Assembly (NCBI GenBank): GCA_002307215.1
Contig: DBTU01000052.1
Coordinates: 1 to 19,293, forward strand
Length of the DNA: 19,293 bases
DNA from: Lachnoclostridium sp. UBA1308
Lineage (GTDB): Bacteria; Bacillota; Clostridia; Lachnospirales; Lachnospiraceae
Direction: 5' to 3'
Shown: positions 6,179 through 14,103 of the stretch, in pieces
How positions within the stretch are numbered: the stretch's first letter is position 1
Layout: the number at the start of each line of letters is the position of its first letter
The notes under the pieces: model-generated
The model's database searches: none
What the model was told of the DNA's origin: nothing
The model's input: the letters and a program-made list of their open reading frames with translations, nothing else
Translations under genes and position numbers: made by a program

Positions 6179-7444
6179 CTATTTCCTATGTGCCAATTCA
6201 TTGGTGACATCGTTCCAGTCAAGTCCGCACTGCGCCATCAGTACCATCAGATGATACAAATAATCCGCAATTTCATAACGAAGCTCCTCTGCACCCGGGT
6301 TCTTCGCCGCAATTACGATCTCAGTTGCTTCCTCACCACATTTTTTCAGGATTTTATCAATACCCTTGTCAAACAGATAGTTAGTATAAGATCCCTCTTT
6401 GGGATTTACCTTTCGGTCCATGATGATATTATAAACATCGGTGAATACATGGAGCGGATCAGCATTATTATATTCTTTCTTGATAAGCTCCTTATGGAAA
6501 CAGGACTTCTCTCCGGTATGACAAGCCGGTCCGATCTGGAGTACCTTGGCGAGTATTGTATCATTATCGCAATCAAGGGTTAACTCCTTTACATATTGGA
6601 AATGACCTGAGGTCTCACCCTTTAGCCACAGTTGACTCCTGCTCCTAGAATAATAGGTCATTCTTCCACCCATAATGGTCTTATTATATGCTTCCTGATT
6701 CATATAAGCAAGCATTAATACCTCGTTTGAACGATAGTCCTGAACAACGACTGGAAGCAATCCATTTGCATCTACTTTAAAATCCGAAAACAAAAGCTTG
6801 CTCTCAAAGGCATTGACATCAATTCCTTCTTCCTTCAGTGCATGCTTTGCTTTCATGATATCTTTATTTTCAAAGAAATTCGTCGAAACTCCGATTACAT
6901 TATCGATGGAAATGAGACTAGCGATATCGTTACGCACCAGACTGTCACGAATCCATACCTTAATCTTACATTCTTCAATCTTAGCTTGCGTATTCGAAGA
7001 TAAGGCTACATGTTTAAGCATCACGCATCCAACCTTATATTCCGATAATGTATGATATACATCTTCTTCTGCGTCCATACATTCCGCCATATCCAGCTCC
7101 ACCATAATCTTCGCTGAACCAAAACGCTCAGCCGATTCCATTAATAATGCCTTATTCTCCAACAGATTATATTTTATCATAACAGAGGTAGCACCCGTAT
7201 ATACAGCTTTTTTTACATCCTCCAGCCGACTTACATAGCAACCGAGGGTAAATGGAATATCAATTTCTTTGGACAACGTCTTAGCAAGAGATAAAAATTC
7301 TTCCCTGGATATCTCATCCTTCGAATAATTATACAGAAATAACTCGTCAGCACCCCCATAAGAATAGCTTTTCGCCATCTTCAGTACATTGGCAGGTATC
7401 TCACTCTCCGCATTGATATAGGGTATGATTTTCTTATAAGACAT
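6179..7444 (-). CDS. hisIE: HisF-like domain fused to HisI-HisE (phosphoribosyl-AMP cyclohydrolase / phosphoribosyl-ATP pyrophosphatase)
   Basis: A 421-residue protein, about twice the length of ordinary HisIE. Residues about 225-325 are HisI, which opens the purine ring of PR-AMP (zinc/metal motifs DCDND 291-295, ACHTGEKSC 307-315). Residues about 333-421 are HisE, which removes pyrophosphate from PR-ATP (EEATEIVIAAKN, EIADYLYHLMVLM). Residues 1-215 align by eye with HisF, the cyclase subunit of imidazole glycerol phosphate synthase: KKIIPYIN, GADELFLYNYS, IDIPFTLGCYVSRLEDVKKA, AERFGSAKIMVELDM, EEGIDVNAFE. The HisF catalytic Asp11 is Asn11 here, Asp130 is kept as Asp118, and both glycine-rich phosphate-binding turns are lost. 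The domain is probably not a working cyclase. The start lies 6 bases after hisA. Confidence 0.93.
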   Translation of the reverse strand: MSYKKIIPYINAESEIPANVLKMAKSYSYGGADELFLYNYSKDEISREEFLSLAKTLSKEIDIPFTLGCYVSRLEDVKKAVYTGATSVMIKYNLLENKALLMESAERFGSAKIMVELDMAECMDAEEDVYHTLSEYKVGCVMLKHVALSSNTQAKIEECKIKVWIRDSLVRNDIASLISIDNVIGVSTNFFENKDIMKAKHALKEEGIDVNAFESKLLFSDFKVDANGLLPVVVQDYRSNEVLMLAYMNQEAYNKTIMGGRMTYYSRSRSQLWLKGETSGHFQYVKELTLDCDNDTILAKVLQIGPACHTGEKSCFHKELIKKEYNNADPLHVFTDVYNIIMDRKVNPKEGSYTNYLFDKGIDKILKKCGEEATEIVIAAKNPGAEELRYEIADYLYHLMVLMAQCGLDWNDVTNELAHRK

Positions 7445-7450
7445 TAGTGA

Positions 7451-8182
7451 TTATACCTCCTGAGGTTTTTCAAATAAGCTGATTGCTTTTTTTAAATCAA
7501 TTCTATTCTCGTAAAGTGCTTTGCCCACAATCGCACCATATACTTCGATTTCTTGCAGCATTTCCAGATCTTTTAGGGAGGATACTCCACCTGAGGCAAT
7601 TATATTCAGTCCGGTCGCATCAACCATCTCTTTTGTATGAGAAATATTCGGTCCCTGAAGCATACCATCTTTGGAGATATCGGTATAAACTATGGTTTTT
7701 ACGCCGTAGGTCTTCATCTCAAGGGCAAGATTCACTGCTTGAAAATTACTGACCTTCTCCCATCCCTCAATAGCAACCATGCCATCCTTCGCATCGATAC
7801 CGATGACAATTCGTTTGGGCCCGAAGGTTGCGATTGCCTCTTTTATGAAAGCCGGATCTTTCACAGCCTTGGTTCCGATAATTACTCGTTCAATACCAAG
7901 ATTTAGTTTATTTTCGATATCCTTAATGGTTCGTATACCTCCTCCTACTTGAATCGGTATTTTAACTTCGGATACAATTCCATGAATGACATCATCATTT
8001 ACGGAATGTCCCAAAAGTGCACCATCAAGGTCTACGATATGGATAAAGGAAGCTCCTGAAGCTTCCCATTGTTTTGCTATTTTAAGTGGAATATCAGAAT
8101 ATACCAATACATCCTGAAAGCTTCCCTGTCTAAGCCTTACACACTGTCCATTTTTAATATCAATTGCCGGAAATAATTTCAT
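7451..8182 (-). CDS. hisA: ProFAR isomerase (phosphoribosylformimino-5-aminoimidazole carboxamide ribotide isomerase)
   Basis: A 243-residue TIM-barrel enzyme of normal length that converts ProFAR to PRFAR, the fourth step of histidine synthesis. The catalytic acids are visible as Asp8 in FPAIDIKNGQCVRL and Asp130 in VIGIDAKDG. The phosphate-binding loops QVGGGIRT (79-85) and IIASGGVSS (194-202) are intact, unlike those of the HisF-like domain encoded next door. It follows hisB after 97 bases that contain a 17-bp perfect hairpin (8206-8243) and precedes the hisIE fusion by 6 bases. Confidence 0.97.
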   Translation of the reverse strand: MKLFPAIDIKNGQCVRLRQGSFQDVLVYSDIPLKIAKQWEASGASFIHIVDLDGALLGHSVNDDVIHGIVSEVKIPIQVGGGIRTIKDIENKLNLGIERVIIGTKAVKDPAFIKEAIATFGPKRIVIGIDAKDGMVAIEGWEKVSNFQAVNLALEMKTYGVKTIVYTDISKDGMLQGPNISHTKEMVDATGLNIIASGGVSSLKDLEMLQEIEVYGAIVGKALYENRIDLKKAISLFEKPQEV

Positions 8183-8205
8183 GTTATACCATTGCCTTTC
8201 TCTTT

Positions 8206-8243
8206 ATAACGAGATGAATTGGCGAACCAATTCATCTCGTTAT
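8206..8243 (-). repeat. Perfect 17-bp hairpin between hisB and hisA
   Basis: Arms 8206-8222 and 8227-8243 are exact reverse complements around a four-base loop (TTCG on the minus strand). No T-run follows, so it is not a normal terminator. Within the operon it could protect the upstream hisZGDB message from 3' decay, mark a processing site or reduce read-through into hisA. These roles are inferred. Confidence 0.75.
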
Positions 8244-8279
8244 TTACTATTATGTCATAACAATAGCTCATTTTATGAT

Positions 8280-8870
8280 CTAATCAATTGTACCCTTCGT
8301 TGATAGCACACCCTGAATACGTTCATCCATACTGCAGGCATCATCCAACGCCTTTGCAAAAGCTTTAAAGGCTGCTTCAATAATGTGGTGGTCATTCCCA
8401 CCGCTTAACATTTTAATATGTAAATTCATTCCTGCCGAATAGGATATCGCATAGAAAAATTCCCTAACCAGTTCTGTTTCCATATAACCAACCTTGTCCG
8501 AAGAGAATTCCAAATCATAAACCAGATAAGGTCTGCCGGATAAATCTATTGCACATAGAACCAAAGTTTCATCCATCGGAAGAATAAAAGATCCATATCT
8601 TTTAATACCCTGTTTGTCACCCAGCGCGCTTTTGATTGCCTGCCCAAGAACAATTCCGGTATCTTCTACGGTGTGATGGGAGTCTACATATAAGTCCCCT
8701 TTCACTACCAGCTTAAGATCAAAAAAGCCATGTCTAATAAAGCTGTCCAACATATGATTGAAAAATCCGATTCCGGTTTCAATCTGAGCCTTTCCGCTTC
8801 CATCGAGATTAAATTCCAAGCTGATGTCGGTTTCCTTGGTTTTACGGTTTACCTCAGTACTTCTTCCCAT
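8280..8870 (-). CDS. hisB: Imidazoleglycerol-phosphate dehydratase
   Basis: A monofunctional 196-residue IGPD that dehydrates imidazole glycerol phosphate to imidazole acetol phosphate using two manganese ions. The two repeated metal-binding motifs are present: FFNHMLDSFIRHG with DSHHTVEDTGIVLG in the first half, and GGNDHHIIEAAFKAFAKAL in the second. There is no N-terminal histidinol-phosphatase domain, so that activity must come from another gene not seen here. The ATG at 8870 follows GGGAG at good spacing. It lies between hisD (89-base gap) and hisA. Confidence 0.97.
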   Translation of the reverse strand: MGRSTEVNRKTKETDISLEFNLDGSGKAQIETGIGFFNHMLDSFIRHGFFDLKLVVKGDLYVDSHHTVEDTGIVLGQAIKSALGDKQGIKRYGSFILPMDETLVLCAIDLSGRPYLVYDLEFSSDKVGYMETELVREFFYAISYSAGMNLHIKMLSGGNDHHIIEAAFKAFAKALDDACSMDERIQGVLSTKGTID

Positions 8871-8959
8871 CTTAATCTCCCTTCTGCCAAGCCAACTATA
8901 ATAAATTCTCTTTGTCTTGCCTTTTAATTAATTATACCTTAAGCGGATTAAATGTCAAA

Positions 8960-10252
8960 TTACTTTTCAAATCGCACCGCTATGGAATTGGCGTGAGCTG
9001 ACAGGCCCTCCGAATTGGCAAAGGTCATGATATCCTTATAAATCGGTTCCAGCGCCTCTTTCGAATAGGCAATAATACTGGATTTCTTAATGAAATCATC
9101 CACGCTTAACGGCGAGAAAAATTTGGCGGTTCCGTTGGTCGGAAGGATGTGGTTCGGTCCTGCCATATAATCCCCTAGGGGTTCGCTGGAGTATTCCCCA
9201 AGAAAAATTGCACCTGCATTTTTAATCTTGGTCATCACCATAAAAGGGTCCCTTGTGATAATTTCCAAATGTTCAGAGGCTATTTCATTCGCGGTATCAA
9301 TTGCCTCTTCCATACTTTCGGCAATCATGATATATCCGTAATTCTCGAGTGACTTTTCAAGAATCGCTTTTCTTGACAGTTTCTCAACAAATAGATCAAC
9401 TTCTATAGATACCTGAGTTGCAAGTTCCCTGCTGGTTGTGATTAAGATTGCGGAAGCCAGTTCATCATGTTCTGCCTGTGATAATAAATCGGCAGCTACA
9501 TACTTAGGGTTGGCTGTCTCATCAGCCAAGACCAGAATTTCACTGGGTCCTGCAATAGAATCAATACTCACATGTCCATATACAGCTTTCTTCGCCAGAG
9601 CTACATAAATATTTCCGGGGCCTACGATTTTATCAACCTTAGGGATACTTTCTGTTCCGTAAGCAAGTGCTGCGATTGCCTGAGCTCCGCCCACCTTATA
9701 TATTTCTGTAACTCCGGCTTCCCTTGCTGCTACTAAGGTTCCTGCATTTACCTTGCCATCTTTTCCGGGAGGTGTGGTCATTGCAATTCTGTCAACACCG
9801 GCTACCTTCGCAGGAATTACATTCATAAGTACTGAGGAGGGATAGGCTGCTTTACCGCCCGGTACATAGACACCCACTGCTGCAATCGGGGTCACTTTCT
9901 GTCCAAGGATTGTACCATTGTCGGTGGTATCAAACCAGCTATATTGCTTCTGTTTTGCGTGATATACCTCAATATTGGCTTTCGCCTTCCTTATAACATC
10001 AATTACGGGCGGATCAACTTTTTGATAAGCTTCTTCTATCTCCGCTTCGGTTACCCTGATTGTGTCCTTGTTAATATCCGTTTGATCAAATTCTTTCGTA
10101 TAGGCAAAAACCGCTTTGTCCTTATTCTCCTTAACATTGTTTAATATCTTCGCAACAACTTCTGCATATTGATCATATTGATTCGGGCTTCTTTTTAATA
10201 AATCCTCTAGAATATTCTTTTTGGTCTGAGCGTTCAGTTCTATCGTTCTCAT
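8960..10252 (-). CDS. hisD: Histidinol dehydrogenase
   Basis: This enzyme catalyses the last two oxidations, L-histidinol to L-histidine, with NAD and zinc. Family motifs are clear: GPGNIYVALAKKAVYG, SIAGPSEILVLAD, DLLSQAEHDELASAILIT with zinc ligands Gln and His, ASEHLEI, and GPNHILPTNGTAKFFSPLSVDDF. The open frame reaches a GTG at 10306 with no ribosome binding site. ATG at 10250-10252 (MRTIELN) gives a 430-residue protein of family length with AAGGAAG upstream. ATG at 10285 (MKKII), preceded by AAAAGGA, is an alternative. hisG ends 36-90 bases upstream, depending on the start. Confidence 0.96.
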   Translation of the reverse strand: MRTIELNAQTKKNILEDLLKRSPNQYDQYAEVVAKILNNVKENKDKAVFAYTKEFDQTDINKDTIRVTEAEIEEAYQKVDPPVIDVIRKAKANIEVYHAKQKQYSWFDTTDNGTILGQKVTPIAAVGVYVPGGKAAYPSSVLMNVIPAKVAGVDRIAMTTPPGKDGKVNAGTLVAAREAGVTEIYKVGGAQAIAALAYGTESIPKVDKIVGPGNIYVALAKKAVYGHVSIDSIAGPSEILVLADETANPKYVAADLLSQAEHDELASAILITTSRELATQVSIEVDLFVEKLSRKAILEKSLENYGYIMIAESMEEAIDTANEIASEHLEIITRDPFMVMTKIKNAGAIFLGEYSSEPLGDYMAGPNHILPTNGTAKFFSPLSVDDFIKKSSIIAYSKEALEPIYKDIMTFANSEGLSAHANSIAVRFEK

Positions 10253-10341
10253 ATTCTTACGCTTCCTTTCTATAATTTTCTTCATACCGGAATCCTTTTC
10301 CTGCACCCGGAGATAATATATAATTCTATTCCTGTTGTCTA

Positions 10342-10986
10342 TTACTTCTGTAACACCGCTTCCTTCAGATCTTTTATTATCTTTGTGATTCGTTCATGTT
10401 CCATCTTCATACTGACTTCATTCACAACCATTCGTGCAGAAATATTACAGATTTCTTCTAAAACCTCGAGTCCATTTTCACGAAGAGTTGAGCCGGTCTC
10501 CACAATATCGACGATAACCTCCGATAATCCAACAATCGGAGCAAGTTCGATGGAGCCGTTGAGCTTAATTATCTCAACTGTCTGATGCTTTTTATTATAA
10601 AAATAATCCTTTGCTATATTCGGGTATTTGGTTGCAACCCTAATGAGCTCTCCATGTTGTAATAATTCCTTAGCCGAAGCCGGCCCTGCGACACATATTC
10701 TGCATTTACCCAGTCCCAGATCAACCACCTCAAACATCTTTCTGCCTTCTTCCAGAATGGTATCCTTACCGACGATACCGATATCTGCAGCACCATATTC
10801 AACATAGGTTGGTACATCAGTTGCTTTCGCAAGGAAAAATTTGAGCTTGAGCTCTTCATTGATAAATATTAATTTTCTTGAGGTCTTATCCTTGATTTCT
10901 TCACAGGAAATTCCGATTTTCTCAAGAATCTCCAATGAATTAAAAGCCAGTCGCCCCTTAGCCAGGGCAATCGTAATATATCTCAT
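10342..10986 (-). CDS. hisG: ATP phosphoribosyltransferase, short form (catalytic subunit)
   Basis: The 214-residue short HisG catalyses the first committed step, ATP plus PRPP to PR-ATP. It begins ITIALAKGRLAFNSLEIL and carries GAADIGIVGKDTILEE and the PRPP-binding loop EVIVDIVETGSTLRENGL. It lacks the C-terminal regulatory domain of long HisG (about 290-300 residues). The short form works only as a complex with HisZ, which is encoded immediately upstream (36-base gap) and provides histidine feedback inhibition. Confidence 0.97.
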   Translation of the reverse strand: MRYITIALAKGRLAFNSLEILEKIGISCEEIKDKTSRKLIFINEELKLKFFLAKATDVPTYVEYGAADIGIVGKDTILEEGRKMFEVVDLGLGKCRICVAGPASAKELLQHGELIRVATKYPNIAKDYFYNKKHQTVEIIKLNGSIELAPIVGLSEVIVDIVETGSTLRENGLEVLEEICNISARMVVNEVSMKMEHERITKIIKDLKEAVLQK

Positions 10987-11021
10987 CCTAATCTTCCTCT
11001 CCTGATACCAAATCTAATTAT

Positions 11022-12284
11022 CTACTGTAGGAATTCCTTCATCTGAACTGCCTGCATCATGCCGTCAGAAATATTCATAACCTTAATCTCATTATCATTA
11101 TCCAAATATAGAATTCCACCGATCTTCATCCGCTTCGCGTAAGCAATATAATCATCTGTGTTCAGATTATCGTTCGACTTCTGTAGAATAGTATTAATAC
11201 CGCCCTTACGAAAATGATTTGCCAATGCAATTGCCTGTTTGCGATAATCCGCTACGTATAGAATCAGCGTATCCTGCGCCTCCGGCTCAGTTAGAAGCTT
11301 TTGCCTTGATAGCGCAAGCATCAGCTGATCTATTACAATCGCAAGCCCAATTGCAGGAGCCTCCTTACCGAACTGCCCTACCAAATTATCGTAACGTCCT
11401 CCGGTTGCCACCACATCACCGGTACCGTAAGTATAAGCTTTAAAAATAATACCTGTATAATAATTGTATTTACTCAACATACCAAGATCGAACGAAATAT
11501 ATTTCTCATACCCATATTCCGTCAGTAATTCATATAATTTCACTAAACGCTCAATCGACCTTTGCGCACGACTGTTACAAGTTAATACCTTCGCCGCTTC
11601 CAGAATGTCAAGCGTACCGAATAACTCGGGGAGCTTAAGGAAAATGCTTTTTAGTTCATCACTCATTTCCTTGGACATGATGATTTCCTCAACACCGAAC
11701 ATATTCTTCTTCTCAATCAATTCCCGCAGGTTGGTTATTTCTTCTTCATCCTCAAAGCCGGCCTCATCCACTAATGCACAAAAGAAGTCTGCATATCCGA
11801 TTTCCAACTGAAACTGCAGTAATCCGGACTGGAGTAAGCATTCAATGGTTAAAGCTAACATCTCTGCATCAGCTTCTATGCTGTCATCATTAATAAGTTC
11901 CGCACCCAGCTGGGTCACTTCCTTTAATTTTCCTTGATAACTGGTGTTATTTATATAGGTATTCCCGATATAGCCTAAGCGTACCGGAAGATTCTCTTCC
12001 TTATAATATTTTGCCGCACAGCGTGCAATTGATGGAGTTATATCCGGTCTAAGTACCAGAGTATTGCCATCGCGGTCAAAGAATTTATACATATCCTTTG
12101 ATGCAACCGTACCTCTTTCTTGATTAAATATATCAAAGAATTCAAAGCTCGGAGTCTGAATATCACGGAAACCATAATGCTCAAGAACATGATGGAGTTT
12201 GTTCTGCAACGCTAGCTTCATTGCACATTCCGAATTGTAGATATCTCTGACTCCCTCGGGTGTATGTAGTAATTTGTCCTTCAT
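11022..12284 (-). CDS. hisZ: ATP phosphoribosyltransferase regulatory subunit (HisRS-like)
   Basis: A histidyl-tRNA-synthetase paralogue of about 420 residues that does not charge tRNA but is the regulatory partner of short HisG. HisRS-like class II core motifs are visible: LLHTPEGVRDIYN, TVASKDMYKFFDRDGNTLVLRPDITPSIAR, YYTGIIFKAYTYGTGDVVATGGRYDNLVGQFG. The presence of short hisG next door, and an altered C-terminal region compared with true HisRS, support HisZ. The frame opens at TTG 12296. ATG at 12284 (MKDKLLHTPEGVRD) matches family N-termini best, with GTG at 12293 possible; an AAAGG site lies upstream. It is the first gene of the his operon, with promoter at 12410-12438. Confidence 0.93.
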   Translation of the reverse strand: MKDKLLHTPEGVRDIYNSECAMKLALQNKLHHVLEHYGFRDIQTPSFEFFDIFNQERGTVASKDMYKFFDRDGNTLVLRPDITPSIARCAAKYYKEENLPVRLGYIGNTYINNTSYQGKLKEVTQLGAELINDDSIEADAEMLALTIECLLQSGLLQFQLEIGYADFFCALVDEAGFEDEEEITNLRELIEKKNMFGVEEIIMSKEMSDELKSIFLKLPELFGTLDILEAAKVLTCNSRAQRSIERLVKLYELLTEYGYEKYISFDLGMLSKYNYYTGIIFKAYTYGTGDVVATGGRYDNLVGQFGKEAPAIGLAIVIDQLMLALSRQKLLTEPEAQDTLILYVADYRKQAIALANHFRKGGINTILQKSNDNLNTDDYIAYAKRMKIGGILYLDNDNEIKVMNISDGMMQAVQMKEFLQ

Positions 12285-12362
12285 TTTCAGCACCAAGCCT
12301 TTCTTCTACTCACTAAATCCAAATATTAACATCAAATATATCGCTGTTATGCCCTAAATACT

Positions 12363-12398
12363 TCAGTATGGTAGCGTGATAATTCGCTACCATACTGA
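12363..12398 (-). promoter_or_regulatory. Perfect palindrome at the 5' end of the his mRNA
   Basis: Arms 12363-12376 and 12385-12398 are 14-bp exact reverse complements around an 8-base loop. The predicted transcription start from the promoter at 12410-12438 falls about 5 bases before it. It is therefore either a transcribed 5' hairpin or an operator for a dimeric repressor. No T-run follows, and no T-box or histidine-codon leader peptide is seen. Confidence 0.7.
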
Positions 12399-12409
12399 TA
12401 TGTCGTTTT

Positions 12410-12438
12410 ATTATAATTTATTCTTACAGTGATGTCAA
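12410..12438 (-). promoter_or_regulatory. Consensus sigma-A promoter of the his operon
   Basis: Minus-strand TTGACA (12438-12433), 17-base spacer, TATAAT (12415-12410): an exact consensus match with ideal spacing, 126 bases upstream of hisZ. Such a strong promoter usually needs repression, which fits the palindrome lying immediately downstream. Confidence 0.9.
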
Positions 12439-12455
12439 CCAGATATTATACATGT

Positions 12456-13004
12456 TTATAAATCAACCATAATAGGTTGATGCTGGACGTACGGAAGAAA
12501 TTTATCTAAGATATCTCTCGTCTTGATACGTAAGCTTGTGGTATTGATACATGGGTGGCAACCGATGTATTCATCCATAAGGATATCCTTATCAATCAAT
12601 AGCTGCACCTGCATGTGGGTATCGTTTAACAATCCCATGATACTGACCGATCCCGGAGTAATATCCAGATATTGTTCCATATACTCCGCCGGTGCAAAGG
12701 ATAATCTGGCGGATCCGATCTGAGAGGATAAGTTCTTCGTCCCAAACTTTTTATGTCCCGGCATCATAAGTAAATAGAATTTAGTTTTCTGGGTATTACA
12801 TAAAAACAAATTCTTACAAATTGTAATCTGTAAAAGCTTATCCACCTCATGACAATCATCAATGCTTGCCGCTGCCTCATGATCCATTCTGGTGAACGGT
12901 ATTTCAAGCTTTTCCAGAACATCATAGGTTCTATTTTCTTTCTCAAGTCTTCCTACAGCTTCCGGTCTGACTGTATGAATTACATGGTCAATTCTTTCTT
13001 CCAT
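12456..13004 (-). CDS. YbaK/ProX-type aminoacyl-tRNA editing deacylase (PrdX-like)
   Basis: A 182-residue free-standing trans-editing domain related to the INS domain of prolyl-tRNA synthetase. Members hydrolyse mischarged Ala- or Cys-tRNA-Pro. Family features are TRMDHEAAASIDD near the N-terminus, the KNLFLCNTQKTKFYLLMMPGHKKF strand region with the conserved lysine, GSARLSFAPAEYMEQYLDITPGSVSIMGLLND, and GCHPCINTTSLRI near the C-terminus. The ATG follows AGAGGG at 7 bases. It lies upstream of the his promoter and downstream of the tandem repeat tract. Which mischarged tRNA it acts on cannot be told from sequence. Confidence 0.88.
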   Translation of the reverse strand: MEERIDHVIHTVRPEAVGRLEKENRTYDVLEKLEIPFTRMDHEAAASIDDCHEVDKLLQITICKNLFLCNTQKTKFYLLMMPGHKKFGTKNLSSQIGSARLSFAPAEYMEQYLDITPGSVSIMGLLNDTHMQVQLLIDKDILMDEYIGCHPCINTTSLRIKTRDILDKFLPYVQHQPIMVDL

Positions 13005-13049
13005 AGTGATACCCTCTCTATTGTTATATGTATTCTATTTGTTAACTGT

Positions 13050-13217
13050 ACTTTCTAATGTTTTATGAACTTTCTAATGTTTTATGAACTTTCTAATGTT
13101 TTATGAACTTTCTAATGTTTATGTACTTTCTAATGTTTATGTACTTACTAATGTTTTATGAACTTTCTAATGTTTATGAACTTTCTAATGTTTTATATAC
13201 TTTCTATCGTCTTATGT
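13050..13217. repeat. Tandem repeat tract, nine units of 18-19 bp
   Basis: Units related to ACTTTCTAATGTTTTATGA start at 13050, 13069, 13088, 13107, 13125, 13143, 13162, 13180 and 13199. Some units lack one T (18 bp) or end in TGT. A degenerate further partial unit follows, and CTTTCTA appears again near 13237. The tract fills the space between recU and the editing deacylase gene and is non-coding; a short plus-strand ORF here is incidental. Slipped-strand growth is the likely origin, so copy number should vary between strains. It holds no clear terminator or promoter. Confidence 0.9.
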
Positions 13218-13247
13218 ACTCTATTTGATAATTGCACTTTCTATATG

Positions 13248-13787
13248 TTATATGTCCTCTCGACGTTCCAGATCCTTTTGGACCATATTGAGATAGTGAA
13301 TACAGCCTCCACCGAGCATGGGTATTTTCCAGGAGCTGTCTAATTCATCATAGCGAAAGCTTTTTCTGCCACCATTTACTGCTCTTTGCCAAAATTCATA
13401 TAATCGTTCATAGGTCAAATAGTAATACATCTCATGTTTCTTATAATAAATCAGTAAAAATGCGATACCTTTTTGCTCCTCAAATTCCTTCATAAAGACA
13501 ACCTGATGCTCGTGTATATTACTCATACTGAAAGTATCCACCGCACATTCCTTGGCATCAAAGCAAACCGGAATACCTTGAATTACCCCGATATAGTCAA
13601 CTGTACTCTTCTGTTCGAAATATGCTAAGGTAATATGACGATTTTCTTTATCGATATTAATCGGCGTGATCGGGGTAGGCACTTTCTGTATCAGTGCCAG
13701 GCCTTTTTCGCGGTACTTCGTATTCGTTAGATTAACCAGCTCCTCAAGCATCGAGCCTCTTAAACCCCTAGAATTCCATGACGGCAT
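13248..13787 (-). CDS. recU: Holliday junction resolvase RecU
   Basis: A resolvase that cuts four-way DNA junctions during recombinational repair and chromosome segregation. The RecU pattern is clear: WNSRGLRGSMLEELVNLTN, KVPTPITP, STVDYIGVIQGIPVCFDAKEC (acidic catalytic residues), NIHEHQVVFMKEFEEQKGIAFLLI, RLYEFWQRAVNGGRKSFRYDEL. The frame continues to GTG 13880, but residues from there to about 13831 are encoded by the end of element B2. ATG at 13787 (MPSWNSRGLRG) has GGGAG 8 bases upstream and gives 179 residues. I prefer that start; the longer frame would be a by-product of the insertion. The tandem repeat tract follows its stop. Confidence 0.92.
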   Translation of the reverse strand: MPSWNSRGLRGSMLEELVNLTNTKYREKGLALIQKVPTPITPINIDKENRHITLAYFEQKSTVDYIGVIQGIPVCFDAKECAVDTFSMSNIHEHQVVFMKEFEEQKGIAFLLIYYKKHEMYYYLTYERLYEFWQRAVNGGRKSFRYDELDSSWKIPMLGGGCIHYLNMVQKDLERREDI

Positions 13788-13824
13788 ATCAACATCTCCC
13801 TGTACATTTATTTGATGTCTACAT

Positions 13825-14101
13825 AAATATGATTCGAGTGTCATAAGCCCTACATATAACTTATATTCGTTAATTTGCACATCTACTTCTCTGCTTTAGC
13901 GTGATACAGAATATAGTTTGATGAGCAATTGTATGAAGTCGTTGGTACTTAGGTCCTGTATTTTAGGACCTTATGTACCACTACGTACTTCATCCAAGCG
14001 AGAGTTTGTTGCGAATGAACTATATTCTGCATCACGCAATCAAGAAATGAGATTGTGCAAATTGACGAACCATAATTAAATTTGACACTCGAATCAAATA
14101 T
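13825..14101 (+). mobile_element. Family B palindromic element, copy B2 (complete)
   Basis: The element proper is 13831-14095, 265 bp. Its ends are perfect 12-bp inverted repeats, GATTCGAGTGTC and GACACTCGAATC, flanked by direct repeats AAATAT (13825-13830, 14096-14101). A second inverted pair lies at 13867-13881 and 14054-14068 (TCGTTAATTTGCACA/TGTGCAAATTGACGA), and a third pairs GCGTGAT-x-CAGAATATAGTT with its complement. The core hairpin nests ATGAAGT/ACTTCAT, TGGTAC/GTACCA and AGGTCCT/AGGACCT around a 7-base loop, followed by GC-GAGA-GT, a GNRA loop. It ends 8 bases from the stop of the RluA-type gene and lies directly upstream of recU, supplying the first codons of an extended recU frame. 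No transposase is present. Confidence 0.85.
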
Positions 14102-14103
14102 AA

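Noticed and set aside
12764..12946. Minus-strand and plus-strand ORFs inside the editing deacylase gene
   Set aside because: Shadow frames of the real gene; composition and lack of start signals argue against coding.
13050..13217. CRISPR array
   Set aside because: The 18-19 bp units are directly adjacent with no spacers, so this is a simple tandem repeat.
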